This document shows, piece after piece, positions 1-10,200 of a stretch of DNA of 49,930 bases (within the stretch, counting starts at the first letter, position 1; each line of letters starts with the position of its first letter). A program made the translations under genes and the position numbers. Source of the stretch: Oscillospiraceae bacterium (GTDB lineage: Bacteria > Bacillota_A > Clostridia > Oscillospirales > CAG-272); assembly GCA_015063445.1 (NCBI GenBank), contig SVUD01000011.1, forward strand, positions 1-49,930, given 5' to 3'. The notes beneath the pieces are model-generated. The model worked only from the letters and a program-made list of their open reading frames with translations, ran no database searches and had not been told where the DNA came from.

Positions 1-259
1 TACCCGTAACGTCTGCGGGCATAAGGTCGGGGGTGAACTGAATTCTTGAGAAGGGAAGGTTGAATACTCTTCCGAGTGAACGTACAAGACGGGTCTTTCC
101 AACTCCGGGAACTCCCTCGAGAAGTACATTACCGCCTGAGATCATCGCGATAACCGCGCCTTCAATAACTTCCTTCTGACCGATAACGTCTCGGCCGATC
201 TGTTCAAATATGTTTTTACACTGTTCGCTGAACTGTTTAAGATTCTGTTCGTTTATCAT
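1..259 (-). CDS. MoxR-family AAA ATPase, N-terminal part (cut by window edge)
   Basis: The first 86 codons of a minus-strand gene running off the left edge. The translation carries a Walker A loop, GVPGVGKT, at about residues 42-49, followed by RIQFTPDLMPADVTG, the stretch typical of MoxR-type AAA+ ATPases. These act as chaperone-like ATPases, usually beside a DUF58 protein and membrane proteins with extracellular or transglutaminase domains. The start is the ATG at 257-259, preceded by GTGAGGA about 7 bases upstream. It lies 16 bp downstream of the membrane protein gene at 276-1298, so the two are probably one operon. What is seen: Walker A and family signature. Inferred: membership of a MoxR/DUF58-type operon continuing to the left. 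The sensor and C-terminal parts are outside the window. Confidence 0.9.
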   Translation of the reverse strand, partial: MINEQNLKQFSEQCKNIFEQIGRDVIGQKEVIEGAVIAMISGGNVLLEGVPGVGKTRLVRSLGRVFNLPFSRIQFTPDLMPADVTG

Positions 260-275
260 TTTATCTTCCTCACTT

Positions 276-1298
276 TTAAATTCCACTGTAATAGGTTTCG
301 AAAAATTCTATAAGCTCGGGGGGAATATCCTTGTCCGTCTCAAATATTCCCATGGCGTACTGACGGAACAGCTCAAGATAGTCCTTGTAATAGGTTGCGC
401 CGTCAATGAACTTGTTCTTGTCCTCCCATTTTCCGCCGCCTTGACCGTCGTTTCCTTGCGCGGTATCGTCTCCGTCGTCTCCGTCAGAGCCTCCGCCCGA
501 CTCCTCCTTAGAGCCTGAGGGCGTATCGTCTGCAAAATCCTCGTCATTTGCAGCCGAGTCGTTTTTATCTATTTTTTCAAAAATTGCTGTCAACGTTATA
601 TTGCGCTCAACCCCGGATTCATATCTTTCAGGGGATCTTCCGCCGTCATCCCAGCGCGCGAAAACCCAACCGTCATCAGCGACGGCGCGTACTCTTGACG
701 TGTCCTCGCCCTGCTTTACGGTCTGCGAAGCTTCTCCGATAAGCGTTCCGCCTTCTGCCGCCGTGTATACAACCTCATATTCGCCAACGCTGACGCCGAA
801 GAGCATTTCCTTTCCGTACGGTATCTTATCCGCGTCGGCCAATGCTCCGAGCGTAACCGCGCTTGCGGTGAAAATGAGCGTTATCATTACTGCAAAAACG
901 CTTAATTTTGAAAGCGTGTATCTTATTCTTTTCGCAGAAACTCCGCTAAGCTTTTCCTTTGCGTCCTTACGCTGAAGCTCGGCAATATAAGAATCATCTC
1001 GGGAAAACTCGAGCATCGTTATCATTCTCTCCTCAAGACCGAGCCTATCCACACGGCGAGCCGCAGCCTTTACAGAAGGCTTATATCTTAAGAAGTAGAG
1101 GAGAGTGCCCGACGCCGCTCCTATGAGAATTCCCGTAACGACGGAGAGCAATATGCTTCCAAACGCAAGCATCCAATAAAGGAAAGCAAGCGCAAAGCTT
1201 GTTCCGAAAAATATCGCAAAGCCCGATATTACAGAACGTATGATTCCCTCTTTCACAAGACGCTTATAGTGCTTGTCAAAAATTTGATTTTTGTTCAT
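276..1298 (-). CDS. Membrane protein with bacterial-repeat domain, upstream of moxR-like gene
   Basis: A 340-residue protein with two hydrophobic spans near the N-terminus (about 22-45 and 46-70), a soluble segment, and a third span at about 130-153. After this comes a beta domain at about 174-242 resembling the InlB/Flg_new 'bacterial repeat' family (GGTLIGEASQTV ... GWVFARWDDG ... ITLTAIFE). A Gly/Asp/Ser-rich linker (about 245-292) follows, then a short charged helical tail. The start ATG at 1298 is preceded by AAGGAA. Membrane segments plus a repeat domain suggest an envelope protein acting with the downstream MoxR ATPase; similar membrane proteins often sit in MoxR operons. No enzyme motif was seen and the exact role is unknown. 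Confidence 0.75.
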   Translation of the reverse strand: MNKNQIFDKHYKRLVKEGIIRSVISGFAIFFGTSFALAFLYWMLAFGSILLSVVTGILIGAASGTLLYFLRYKPSVKAAARRVDRLGLEERMITMLEFSRDDSYIAELQRKDAKEKLSGVSAKRIRYTLSKLSVFAVMITLIFTASAVTLGALADADKIPYGKEMLFGVSVGEYEVVYTAAEGGTLIGEASQTVKQGEDTSRVRAVADDGWVFARWDDGGRSPERYESGVERNITLTAIFEKIDKNDSAANDEDFADDTPSGSKEESGGGSDGDDGDDTAQGNDGQGGGKWEDKNKFIDGATYYKDYLELFRQYAMGIFETDKDIPPELIEFFETYYSGI

Positions 1299-1328
1299 TT
1301 ATGTATTCCTTACAGTTTCGCTTTTTAC

Positions 1329-1375
1329 GAGCCGATCAAAGCGGCTCTGTATCCCGAGGATTTACCCCGGGATAC
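1329..1375 (-). other. Two adjacent intergenic hairpins
   Basis: Between the LRR gene ending at 1393 and the membrane protein starting at 1298 are two back-to-back inverted repeats: GTATCCCG/CGGGATAC (1349-1375) and GAGCCG/CGGCTC (1329-1347). Neither is followed by a clear T-run in the minus direction. They may be a weak terminator, or they may protect or process the mRNA between the giant gene and the MoxR operon. Confidence 0.5.
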
Positions 1376-1392
1376 GCTTTTGATTTTTGATA

Positions 1393-4300
1393 TTATTTTT
1401 CAGTAAACTTAACTCCAAAGCTTCCCGTAGCGTCACCCTTATATCCAACGCCGATATAGTAGGTTCCCGCCTTGGTGAAGGTATAATCGTAATCTACGTG
1501 ATAGGTCGTTCTTGAATCGTATTCCATAATCACGTTGCCGTTCTCGTCGTATATCCATATCTTATGAGAACCGCTGCTCTCGTCGGTAAGGATATTCAAG
1601 ACGTCGCCCGCGGATACCGTGATTGCGTAATAATTCTGAGCCTTTTTGCTGTTTATTTTGACGGGATACTTGCTTCCGCTTACAATTTCATAAGCGTATT
1701 CCATAGACTGACCTCTGAGATAAAGCTCGATATAATCGGACTCAAGCATAAATTTCGCATACAGGTCGGTTTTATCGGCGCTGTAATAGAGTCCCGTATA
1801 TGCTTCTCCGAGGAATGAGTCGTTATCGTACCAGCCCATAAATACATAGCCATCGAGAACGGGCTTCGGAAGAGTTATCGGACCGACCGCGGTTACTGGA
1901 GTAATTGCCTCGCCTTCCGTATGGAAGGTATAGGTATTATCGAGCCCGGTGTAGCCCTCCACAAACGCAGTCTTTGAGTTCCAGCCGTCAATCCACGAGC
2001 TCGGTGCAGAGCCTCCCGATACAAGAATCATTTCAAGAGCCTCGCACTGTGAAAATACTGTATCGTCGTCTATTGATACGGTATTGGGAACTATTACACG
2101 CTTGATGGTTTTCTCTCGGTAGAAGAGATAAGGAGCAAGGGTATAATTTCCGTCGGGTAAAATCAACTCTCTTTCGTTACCCTCGTAACCTATAAGCGTC
2201 TTTACGCCATTAACGGTAGCGAAGAGATAATCTCCCTCACGAGAAAGCACAGAGGTACCGCCCGGCGTATAGATATGTACGTTTGCCTGAGCCGTTCCGA
2301 TAGAGCCCTTTGAAGCGATATTTTCAATAGAGGATTCGTTGCGCACCTCGTAGAGCTTGTAGCACCACATAAACGCATAGTCGCCTATGCTCGTTACCTT
2401 TTCGGGAATTGTTACTGAGGTAAGAGCGTAGCATTCCTTAAAGGCATATTTACCGATAGACACGAGTCTTTCGGGCAGAACGAGAGTTCTGAGCTGATGG
2501 CATCCGGCAAACGCCTTATCGCCTATACTGAGCGGAAGAGTTCCGCCCTCCTCAAACACAACGTCCTTTATATTCGTACAATTTTCAAAATTGCCTGCGG
2601 GTATATTAATTATTTCTTTAGGGATAAAGAGCGTCGTAGCGGTGCTGTTAGGCGGGAAGCAAACGATTTCGGTTTTTGCGTAATTATATACGATACCGCT
2701 GATAGCGACGAAGCTTATATTTCCCTTTACGACGTCAAAGCTTTCAATAGACGTTCCCGAGAAACAATCCTTTCCAATCTCGGATACGTTAACGGGAATG
2801 CTGATGTAGGTTATATTTACGCAACCCTTGAACATATTCTCGGGCAATACAGACGCTCCGGTGCTGAGATCCACGTCACTAAGAGACGCGCAGCCCTCAA
2901 ACAAGCCCTCGCCAAGCTTCGTCGTGGTGATGGGAATTGATATTTTCTCAAGAGCCGTACAGCCTGCGAAAGCGTATTTTCCGAGAACCTCGGCGGAAAC
3001 GGGAAGCGTAACAGAATTAAGCTTCGAGCAGCCGTAGAATGCGTAATCTCCTATAATTTCGCAGTTTATATCGCTTTCAAAGATAACGGCTTCGAGTGAG
3101 GTGCAGTTATAGAATGCGCCGTTTCCTTTTTTACCGCCTATTTCCTTTACGTATGCGGGAATAGTAATGCTCTTAAGAGCGGAGCAGCCAAAGAACGCTC
3201 CCTCGGGAATTATTTCAAGATCGGCATTTTCGCCAAAGACTATCGATACAAGTCTGTTACAGTTATAGAACGCTTCAATACCGATGGCTTTGATAGTTGC
3301 GGGAATGTAAATCTCGCCGAGACCGGAGTTCTTGAATACGGAATCTCCAAGCTCCTTAAGTCCTTCTCCAAATACTACCTTTTCAAGCTCGGTAGTATCG
3401 GCGAACGCTCCGCTGCCTACCTTTTCAACGCCCTTCGGGAATTCGACCGATACGATAGCAGTTCCTTTGAACGCATCGCTTCTGATTTCCGTGAGCTGAT
3501 AGCTATCTGCCATCTCGAATGTAAGAGTAGCCAATTTCGTTCCAAGAAATGCCTCTTTATCAATAACGGCGAGTCTTGCGGGAAGCTCGATAGCAATCAA
3601 GCCCGCGTTTTTGAAGGCTCCGCTTGAAATAATAAGCTTTTCCGTTCCGCCCTTTTCAAACGTGAGGTTAACGAGAGCTGCATTCGAAGCGAAGGCTTCC
3701 GCTCCGATAAGGTCTACGGTTTTGGGAATAACTACCGTACTAAGCGCCGTGCAGTATGCGAAAGCTCCATCGCTTATTTTAACAAGACCGAGAGGAAGAA
3801 TCAAGGTCTCGAGCTTACCGTTGCCAAAGAATGCGTATTCGCCTATCGTTTTGACGCTTCCGTCAACGGTATACGATACCTCGGTGCGTCCCATAGGATA
3901 GCATATAAGCACGGTTTTATCCGCGTTATAAAGAACTCCGTTCAAGGAAACGAGGCTCACGCTTCCCTCTCCGACAAAAACGTTTTTAAGAGATGAGCAG
4001 CCGCCTATAACCTCTACGTTGAAGCTTCTGAGATTTTTGGAAAGGGTAATGCTTTCGAGTGAGCCGCAATAATTGAACGCTCCCTCTCCGATAGCTGTAA
4101 CTCCTTCGGGAAGCACGATACTGCCGATAGTCGAGCAACCGTTAAAGGCGTATTCACCTATATAGTTAAGCTTACTGTCAGTCTTGAATATTACAGAGCT
4201 TACGGAAGCGCAGCCCGAGAATGCGTAGCTGTGTATTTTGATTACGCTTGAAGGCACTTCAACAGCTCCCTCGAGAAGCACGGGACAGAACACAAGCTCC

Positions 4301-7300
4301 GTCATATCAAACGTATAAAGAACGTTATTCAGCGCAACGTAGGTTTTGCTTTCCTTCTCTACCCTGACAGAAGCGAGAGAACTCGCTCCGTTAAATACCA
4401 ACGGTCCGTTTTCAAGAGGCGCTATCACGTTACCTGTATGCGACGTGTAAGGAGCGAGTCTTGCGGGAAGCTCTATTGCCTCGAGCTTCGACTGATTTTC
4501 AAAGGCAAACGCGCCGATAGTAAGAGGATAATCCGTTTCTCCCTTAAGGAAAACTATCTCAGTGAGCTTTCCCGAGGATACAGCGAACGCATACTCGCCT
4601 ATACCGATAAGGTTTATGTCAATTCCGTTATCCTTTATAGGAGCAAGATTGCGAACGGTTGCGGGAACTGTAAATTTCGTAAGAGCCGATTTATAGAAGC
4701 AGTATGCTCCTATGGTAGAAAGCCTGCTATCAGCCGTGAGGTTGACCGTAAAGCCTTCGTCACCCGCCGAAGCAAAGGTATAATCCCAAAGTACAGTAAC
4801 GTTCGGCGAAAGGTTAACTGTGAGAAGCTTTCTGCATGAGGCAAATACGTTTCCTCTTTCGACCGCAAACATTTCTATTCCGTTTTCGGTATAGCTTCTC
4901 AAATAGGTCGTACCGATTACGAGGTCCGGAGAGCTTACCGTTCCGTTAAAGGTGACGGAGGTAAGGCTCTGACAATTTTCAAACGCGCGAGCGCCGATAG
5001 ACGTAACTCCCTTGGGAATTTCGAGCGTGGAAATAAGAAGCTGATTACTGTATGAGCCCGATGCGAATGCGTACGCGCCTATCGTTTCGAGCGATGCCGA
5101 GAGTGTAAGAGAAGAAATGTTCTTGCACTCGTAGAATGCGTAATTTCCGATAGTCTTTACCGAGTCGGGTAAGTAAAGAGCCGTAATTTTGGGATTCTGA
5201 TAAAAAGCAAAATCGCCGATTTCGGTCAATCTTGAATTTTCCTTTGTGAAAATCGGATTAACGAACATATCAATGAACGTTCCGTTATAGCTTATGCTCT
5301 CGCCCGAGAAGCAATATTCTCCGATTGAGGTAACGCTTGCGGGGATAGTGATAGAACCGTTTACGTTACTCGGCTTGAAGAATGCGTAATCGCCTATGGT
5401 TTCAAGACCTTCGTTAAGAACGATATTACTGAAGAATATTTCCGAGAAGGCGTACGCCTCTATATGCTTGGTATGAGCGGGCAGAATGAAATCGTAATTT
5501 TCAAAATACGCATTCTTAAAAGCTGCCCTCGCGATAGTCAAGGACTCCGCCATAGCTCCGCCGGAGAACACGATTTTTCCGATTTTCGTTCCCTTAAACG
5601 CCTCTTCTCCGATATACGAGACCGAATTGGGAATTATAAGCTCGGTTATTTTCTGATTTCCGCTGAATACACCGCTCGCAATGGTGCGTACGGTATCGGG
5701 AATTTCGTATGCGCCCGCTTTACCCTGCGGATAGTAGATTATTTCCGTTTTATCCTTGTTGAAGATGACACCGTTGTCACTTGTAAAATACTTACTGTCG
5801 CCTGCTATTTTAACCTCGGTAAGATTGGAGCAGCCACCGAATATACCGGGTATTTTTGATACGTTGGCAGGCATTTCAACGCTTGTAAGAGACGTGCAGT
5901 TATAGAACACGTCCTTTCCGAACTCAAGCGATCTTACGCTCGGCATAAACTTAACGAGCGAGAGCTCCGCGCAATTTTCAAAGGCGTTATCTCTTATGGT
6001 CGTAACGCTCGGACATACCGTGAACTCATGAAGCTTCTTACAGCCCGAGAATGCGCCCGAGCCGATTACGGAAATAAGCGCGAATTCGTTTTCGGTTTCC
6101 GCGTTGTTTTTATCTCTGTGGCTTACCGCGGTAAGATTGGCGCAATTTTTAAAAGCGTTATTACCTATGGTAATTTCATTAAAGCCACCCGTAGTAAATA
6201 CAAGCTCGGTAATGCCGAGTGAATAGAAGGCGTATTCTCCTATATACGTAACCGTATTGGGAATTACTGCCTTAGTCATGCCGTCGCAGCCGATAAACGC
6301 GCCTGCGCTGATAGACTGCGTGCGAGCGGGGACGGTCACCTCTCCGCTTACGGATACGGGACAGTAAAGAAGAGTTCTTCCGTCAGCGGAATATATCATT
6401 CCGTCGATTGTCTTATACGTTGACGAGCCCTCGGCTATGCTTATCGAATTCAGCTTGGTACAGCCAACAAAGGCATAATCGGTGCTTAAGACAGGATTGC
6501 CGGAGGCGTTAACGTAGTACTTTGTCAGCTCTATCTCGCTAAGACGGGCGGGAAGCTTTATGCTTTCAAGCGATTCGCAGCCCGAAAAGGCGCGCTTACC
6601 GATAATAAGACTGTCAACGTTTTCGTTAACGGCGGATAATTCAAAGCTCACCGCCTTAAGATTTTTTGCGTTTACGAATGCGTCGTTTGCGATTTTAACA
6701 ACGCTTGTGGGAATAGTTACGCTGCCGATAGAAGAATTTTCAAATGCTCCTTCGGCAATTTCGTCAACACCTTCGGGAATGATGTAATCCCCTCTTCTTC
6801 CCTCGGGAATACCTATCATCGCCAAGCTGCCGTCAGCTCTTGTTTCAAAGAGAACTCCTTCAAAAGAGGTATAGCGGGACGAGGACACTCCTTCAACGCC
6901 GTATACGTTTATTTCCGTAAGAGACGAGCAGCCCGAGAAGGGATATACGCTTGAAATAACCTCAACCGTTTCGGGAATGTTTATACGCTTCAACGATTTG
7001 CAATTCGCAAACGCCTCGGCGCTGATTACCGCTACGGGCAAGCCGTTATGATATGCGGGAACGGTTACCTCATTTATAAGAGCCACTCTCGTGCCTGCGG
7101 ATACTGCGTATACGTCACGGCCGTTTACCTTAGCGGGCTCGAATTTAAGAGTTTCATCAACCCAGAACGCGTAAAGCTGAACGTCGCCAAGATCAGTCCA
7201 GGGAGCAACGCTGTTACCCATACCGTCCGTGTAACGAGCGCCTTTTCCGTAGGGGGCGCTGAACCAACCTCCGAAAACGGTGGTTACTTCGTTTGCGACG

Positions 7301-9759
7301 GGTATCTCGAGAGTATAGTGACGGTTATATTTAACCCTGCCCTTCACGCCGAATCCCGTACCGCCGTTACCGTAATCATATGTAACCTCAAATTCCTTAG
7401 GCTCATAGTGAGCGTAAAGCACGGTATTCTCAGAGGACTTAAATACGTTATCCGTTATCTTCTTTCCGTTCGCAAGAGGACCGCCCGACACGTTGTACCA
7501 CGATAGGAAGTTATAGCCCATTCTGTCTGCCGACGGAAGCTCTATTTCATCTCCGAGCGCCTTATACTGAGTAGCAATGGCGTCACCGCCCATTGAATCA
7601 AAGGAAACCGAATATGCGATAACACTGACCGTGGACCAATCAGAACGGTATTCTCCGTCGGCAAAGCGAACCTTCACGGTGTTTTCGCCCGCCTTCGTTA
7701 AGGCGATTTTTGCGAATAAACAATTCTCTGCCTTTATTATCTCGCCCTCGTTTACCTGCACCTCGTAGAAGTCAGCTCCGATAACGTGATTCCAGGAAAC
7801 CGTATTGTTTGAATATTCGGGCTTTGCTCCCAATGCGTAATTGAATATCGATACCGTATTTGACCACGCAGAGCTTGACTCGCCTACGGAACGAAGCGAA
7901 ATTTCATATTTTTTGCCCGTCTCTCCGCTTACGTAAGGAGATAAATCGAACTGCGCCTCGGCGCACTGATAAACGGTACCGTTTACCTTTACCTCATATC
8001 CCGAGGCAAGAGCGTCGGCGCTCCAGCTTATGACCGTTCCGTTTAAAGAAATCGGGGCAGGCGTCTTCAAAGCCGTTTTATTAGCAACGAAGCTCGAAGG
8101 CTCCGGGGAAATATATCCCTCGGCTACGGGATAAACCGTTATGCTTATACCGCCGTCTCTTGAGGTGCATTCTTTAAGGTCAAGAGTGGGATTTATGTTT
8201 TTGCTCAAGAATTTATGGTTATGCTCTGAATCTCCGCAGGTAACGGATATCACGTAGTATTCCGCGCGTTTTACGGGACTCCAGCTTAAAATTGCATTCT
8301 GTTCGCTCCATACGAAATCGGTTACGGCAGAAAGCTCACGCTTATAAACGAATTTTTCCGAAACCGAAGAAACGTAACCGTCCGCGACGGCTTTTATGAC
8401 AAAGCTTATTCCGTCCTCGGTCATAGGACAGTTTACAAAGCTGAACGTTTTCGAATTTTTGTTATCGAAGTCGACGTGATTATGCTCGGAATCTCCGCAC
8501 ACTACGGTGATAAGATATTTTTCCGCATTTTCTACGCCATCAAATACTAAAACGTTCTCACTGTCAACGAAAATACCGTCTACTTTATCGAGCACTTTAT
8601 TATAGTAGGTGAAGAACGCCTCGGAGCTATCAGCCGAGCCCGTATTTGCGTTGGCTGTAACCTTTACGTAATAAACGCCTGCGTCGTACTCGGTAAGGCG
8701 CGCGTCCAAGCTCGTTGAAGTCGTTGATTTGGTGAACACCGTATTTCCGTTAGCGTCGGACACGGAAACGTCATACGAACGAACGCCCTTAACCGCGCTC
8801 CAGCTGACGCTGCTGCCGTTTATTTTGATTGAGGGAGGATCGAGCTTTGCGCTTCCCTTTTCCTTCCACAATGCGTAGAGCGTTGTATCCGAATCAAAGA
8901 CTGTATCCGCGTCGTATCTGTACGAGAGCTTTTCGGAATCGTTTTCGGTGCTTATCCACCATCCGCAAAATTCAAATCCGTCCTTGGCAAGAGCGGGAAC
9001 GTCAAAGAGCTTTGCGCCGATAGTTCTTTTGCTTTCGGGAGCCGATATGCCTGTCAAACAGGGATCGAAGGATACCGTATATTCCTTTTCATTTGCCGTC
9101 TTTTTAACCCAGCGGGCGTATATTGTGGTATTGGATAATACCGTATCCGCTCCAAAGGTATAAGGAACGGTAAAGGCTGCATCCTTGTACCAGCCGACGA
9201 AGAGATATTCCTCACGTGCAGGGTCGCTCGGCTTGTTGACCGTTTTTCCGTTCAGAACGGTTACGGGAGCTATAACGCTGCCGCCGTTAGTCGCGAAGGT
9301 CACGGTATAGCTTACCTTTTCAAGCATACGCATCGCAGCGCCGTCGTAGGTCAACGTAACAACTCTGTTTTCAAAGGTAGCGTTCACAGAACCTTTAGAC
9401 TCTCTGTCAAAGGTTAAGGTTAGAGCGGAACCGTTCAACGTATACGTTCCGGCATCATTTTTGCCGTTAAAGCTAAGCGTGAATTTTCCGTCATCCTTTA
9501 ATGAAAGCTCACATTCGATACCGTCCGCGATGTAGTAATATGTACCCGCGGCATAGCGGTCGATTTGTTCAACAGGATCGTCTTTACCGCGGTTTACTAA
9601 AATCAGCACCAACGCCAAAGCCGTTCCGATAACTACAGCCGCAATAATTGATATCAATATTATCAGTTGTTTTTTCGTTATTCCTTTTTTGGATTTTTGG
9701 TTTTCCGTAAGCTCTCCGTTCTTCACGGATTCTACGCTTTGATTTTTGTTCGATTCCAT
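1393..9759 (-). CDS. Giant membrane-anchored BspA-like leucine-rich-repeat protein (2788 aa)
   Basis: A very long surface protein. Residues 1-30 are polar and 31-56 form one hydrophobic span with no signal peptidase or lipobox motif, so it looks like an N-terminal anchor with the rest outside. Then follow a small beta domain (about 62-147), two Flg_new/InlB-B-like repeats (about 149-300, ending in YARW and YALW), fibronectin-III-like segments (about 305-710), and two more Flg_new-like repeats (about 714-880). A long array of BspA-type LRR_5 units (consensus IP..V..IG..AF..C..L) covers about 905-2575. One Flg_new repeat (about 2600-2670) and a C-terminal beta domain like the PPC (pre-peptidase C-terminal) fold (about 2675-2788) complete it. 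BspA-like proteins typically bind host or matrix proteins or glycans; here binding is only inferred. The start has GGAGAG just upstream, and a consensus promoter lies at 9881-9910. Confidence 0.88.
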   Translation of the reverse strand: MESNKNQSVESVKNGELTENQKSKKGITKKQLIILISIIAAVVIGTALALVLILVNRGKDDPVEQIDRYAAGTYYYIADGIECELSLKDDGKFTLSFNGKNDAGTYTLNGSALTLTFDRESKGSVNATFENRVVTLTYDGAAMRMLEKVSYTVTFATNGGSVIAPVTVLNGKTVNKPSDPAREEYLFVGWYKDAAFTVPYTFGADTVLSNTTIYARWVKKTANEKEYTVSFDPCLTGISAPESKRTIGAKLFDVPALAKDGFEFCGWWISTENDSEKLSYRYDADTVFDSDTTLYALWKEKGSAKLDPPSIKINGSSVSWSAVKGVRSYDVSVSDANGNTVFTKSTTSTSLDARLTEYDAGVYYVKVTANANTGSADSSEAFFTYYNKVLDKVDGIFVDSENVLVFDGVENAEKYLITVVCGDSEHNHVDFDNKNSKTFSFVNCPMTEDGISFVIKAVADGYVSSVSEKFVYKRELSAVTDFVWSEQNAILSWSPVKRAEYYVISVTCGDSEHNHKFLSKNINPTLDLKECTSRDGGISITVYPVAEGYISPEPSSFVANKTALKTPAPISLNGTVISWSADALASGYEVKVNGTVYQCAEAQFDLSPYVSGETGKKYEISLRSVGESSSAWSNTVSIFNYALGAKPEYSNNTVSWNHVIGADFYEVQVNEGEIIKAENCLFAKIALTKAGENTVKVRFADGEYRSDWSTVSVIAYSVSFDSMGGDAIATQYKALGDEIELPSADRMGYNFLSWYNVSGGPLANGKKITDNVFKSSENTVLYAHYEPKEFEVTYDYGNGGTGFGVKGRVKYNRHYTLEIPVANEVTTVFGGWFSAPYGKGARYTDGMGNSVAPWTDLGDVQLYAFWVDETLKFEPAKVNGRDVYAVSAGTRVALINEVTVPAYHNGLPVAVISAEAFANCKSLKRINIPETVEVISSVYPFSGCSSLTEINVYGVEGVSSSRYTSFEGVLFETRADGSLAMIGIPEGRRGDYIIPEGVDEIAEGAFENSSIGSVTIPTSVVKIANDAFVNAKNLKAVSFELSAVNENVDSLIIGKRAFSGCESLESIKLPARLSEIELTKYYVNASGNPVLSTDYAFVGCTKLNSISIAEGSSTYKTIDGMIYSADGRTLLYCPVSVSGEVTVPARTQSISAGAFIGCDGMTKAVIPNTVTYIGEYAFYSLGITELVFTTGGFNEITIGNNAFKNCANLTAVSHRDKNNAETENEFALISVIGSGAFSGCKKLHEFTVCPSVTTIRDNAFENCAELSLVKFMPSVRSLEFGKDVFYNCTSLTSVEMPANVSKIPGIFGGCSNLTEVKIAGDSKYFTSDNGVIFNKDKTEIIYYPQGKAGAYEIPDTVRTIASGVFSGNQKITELIIPNSVSYIGEEAFKGTKIGKIVFSGGAMAESLTIARAAFKNAYFENYDFILPAHTKHIEAYAFSEIFFSNIVLNEGLETIGDYAFFKPSNVNGSITIPASVTSIGEYCFSGESISYNGTFIDMFVNPIFTKENSRLTEIGDFAFYQNPKITALYLPDSVKTIGNYAFYECKNISSLTLSASLETIGAYAFASGSYSNQLLISTLEIPKGVTSIGARAFENCQSLTSVTFNGTVSSPDLVIGTTYLRSYTENGIEMFAVERGNVFASCRKLLTVNLSPNVTVLWDYTFASAGDEGFTVNLTADSRLSTIGAYCFYKSALTKFTVPATVRNLAPIKDNGIDINLIGIGEYAFAVSSGKLTEIVFLKGETDYPLTIGAFAFENQSKLEAIELPARLAPYTSHTGNVIAPLENGPLVFNGASSLASVRVEKESKTYVALNNVLYTFDMTELVFCPVLLEGAVEVPSSVIKIHSYAFSGCASVSSVIFKTDSKLNYIGEYAFNGCSTIGSIVLPEGVTAIGEGAFNYCGSLESITLSKNLRSFNVEVIGGCSSLKNVFVGEGSVSLVSLNGVLYNADKTVLICYPMGRTEVSYTVDGSVKTIGEYAFFGNGKLETLILPLGLVKISDGAFAYCTALSTVVIPKTVDLIGAEAFASNAALVNLTFEKGGTEKLIISSGAFKNAGLIAIELPARLAVIDKEAFLGTKLATLTFEMADSYQLTEIRSDAFKGTAIVSVEFPKGVEKVGSGAFADTTELEKVVFGEGLKELGDSVFKNSGLGEIYIPATIKAIGIEAFYNCNRLVSIVFGENADLEIIPEGAFFGCSALKSITIPAYVKEIGGKKGNGAFYNCTSLEAVIFESDINCEIIGDYAFYGCSKLNSVTLPVSAEVLGKYAFAGCTALEKISIPITTTKLGEGLFEGCASLSDVDLSTGASVLPENMFKGCVNITYISIPVNVSEIGKDCFSGTSIESFDVVKGNISFVAISGIVYNYAKTEIVCFPPNSTATTLFIPKEIINIPAGNFENCTNIKDVVFEEGGTLPLSIGDKAFAGCHQLRTLVLPERLVSIGKYAFKECYALTSVTIPEKVTSIGDYAFMWCYKLYEVRNESSIENIASKGSIGTAQANVHIYTPGGTSVLSREGDYLFATVNGVKTLIGYEGNERELILPDGNYTLAPYLFYREKTIKRVIVPNTVSIDDDTVFSQCEALEMILVSGGSAPSSWIDGWNSKTAFVEGYTGLDNTYTFHTEGEAITPVTAVGPITLPKPVLDGYVFMGWYDNDSFLGEAYTGLYYSADKTDLYAKFMLESDYIELYLRGQSMEYAYEIVSGSKYPVKINSKKAQNYYAITVSAGDVLNILTDESSGSHKIWIYDENGNVIMEYDSRTTYHVDYDYTFTKAGTYYIGVGYKGDATGSFGVKFTEK

Positions 9760-9880
9760 ACTCTCTCCATTTTTGTTAACATTGTAAATATCTTTGGCTG
9801 CCGACCCGTAGGGTTTAATTACAAGCCGAGCAAAATATATTTATTATTTAAAAGATATAAATAAATTAAACGCAATAATA

Positions 9881-9910
9881 ATTATAGCACGAAAAAAGCA
9901 GTGTTGTCAA
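9881..9910 (-). promoter_or_regulatory. Sigma-A promoter of the 2788-aa LRR gene, with ~110-nt leader
   Basis: On the minus strand TTGACA (9905-9910) is separated by 18 bp from TATAAT (9881-9886). Both hexamers match the consensus exactly. The leader to the ATG at 9759 is about 110 nt and contains a short hairpin ACCC-TAC-GGGT enclosed by GGCT/AGCC (about 9797-9829), which could be a structured 5' UTR. Confidence 0.8.
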
Positions 9911-10095
9911 CATAAATCACAAATTATTCCAATTTTGAGAAACAACCGCAAATTTTTGTTGTTTTTTGTTCTACAAGGTAGTTTATAAAAACTTCACACG
10001 GTACGGCACTTCGGTTCTTAAAAGAACTTTTGATGAACGCACTTGCACGCATAAAGATATTGTGCATTTTTATCTTTCTGATGTTAGAAGAAAAC

Positions 10096-10138
10096 AAAAA
10101 GCAGCCAATTGGTTTTTACGCCAATCGACTGCTTTTTT
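10096..10138 (-). terminator. Terminator after the Na/Pi cotransporter gene
   Basis: An AAAAAGCAG...CTGCTTTTT inverted repeat (17-bp arms with two mismatches) lies just beyond the stop codon of the minus-strand cotransporter gene and ends in TTTTTGTTTT in that direction. It would work in both orientations. The rest of the 9911-10200 gap shows nothing gene-like. Confidence 0.75.
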
Positions 10139-10200
10139 GCACAACATTGTAAACAATTGTTCTCTTTTTAATTGTTTTAAGGAACGAATAGCAGGAATTA

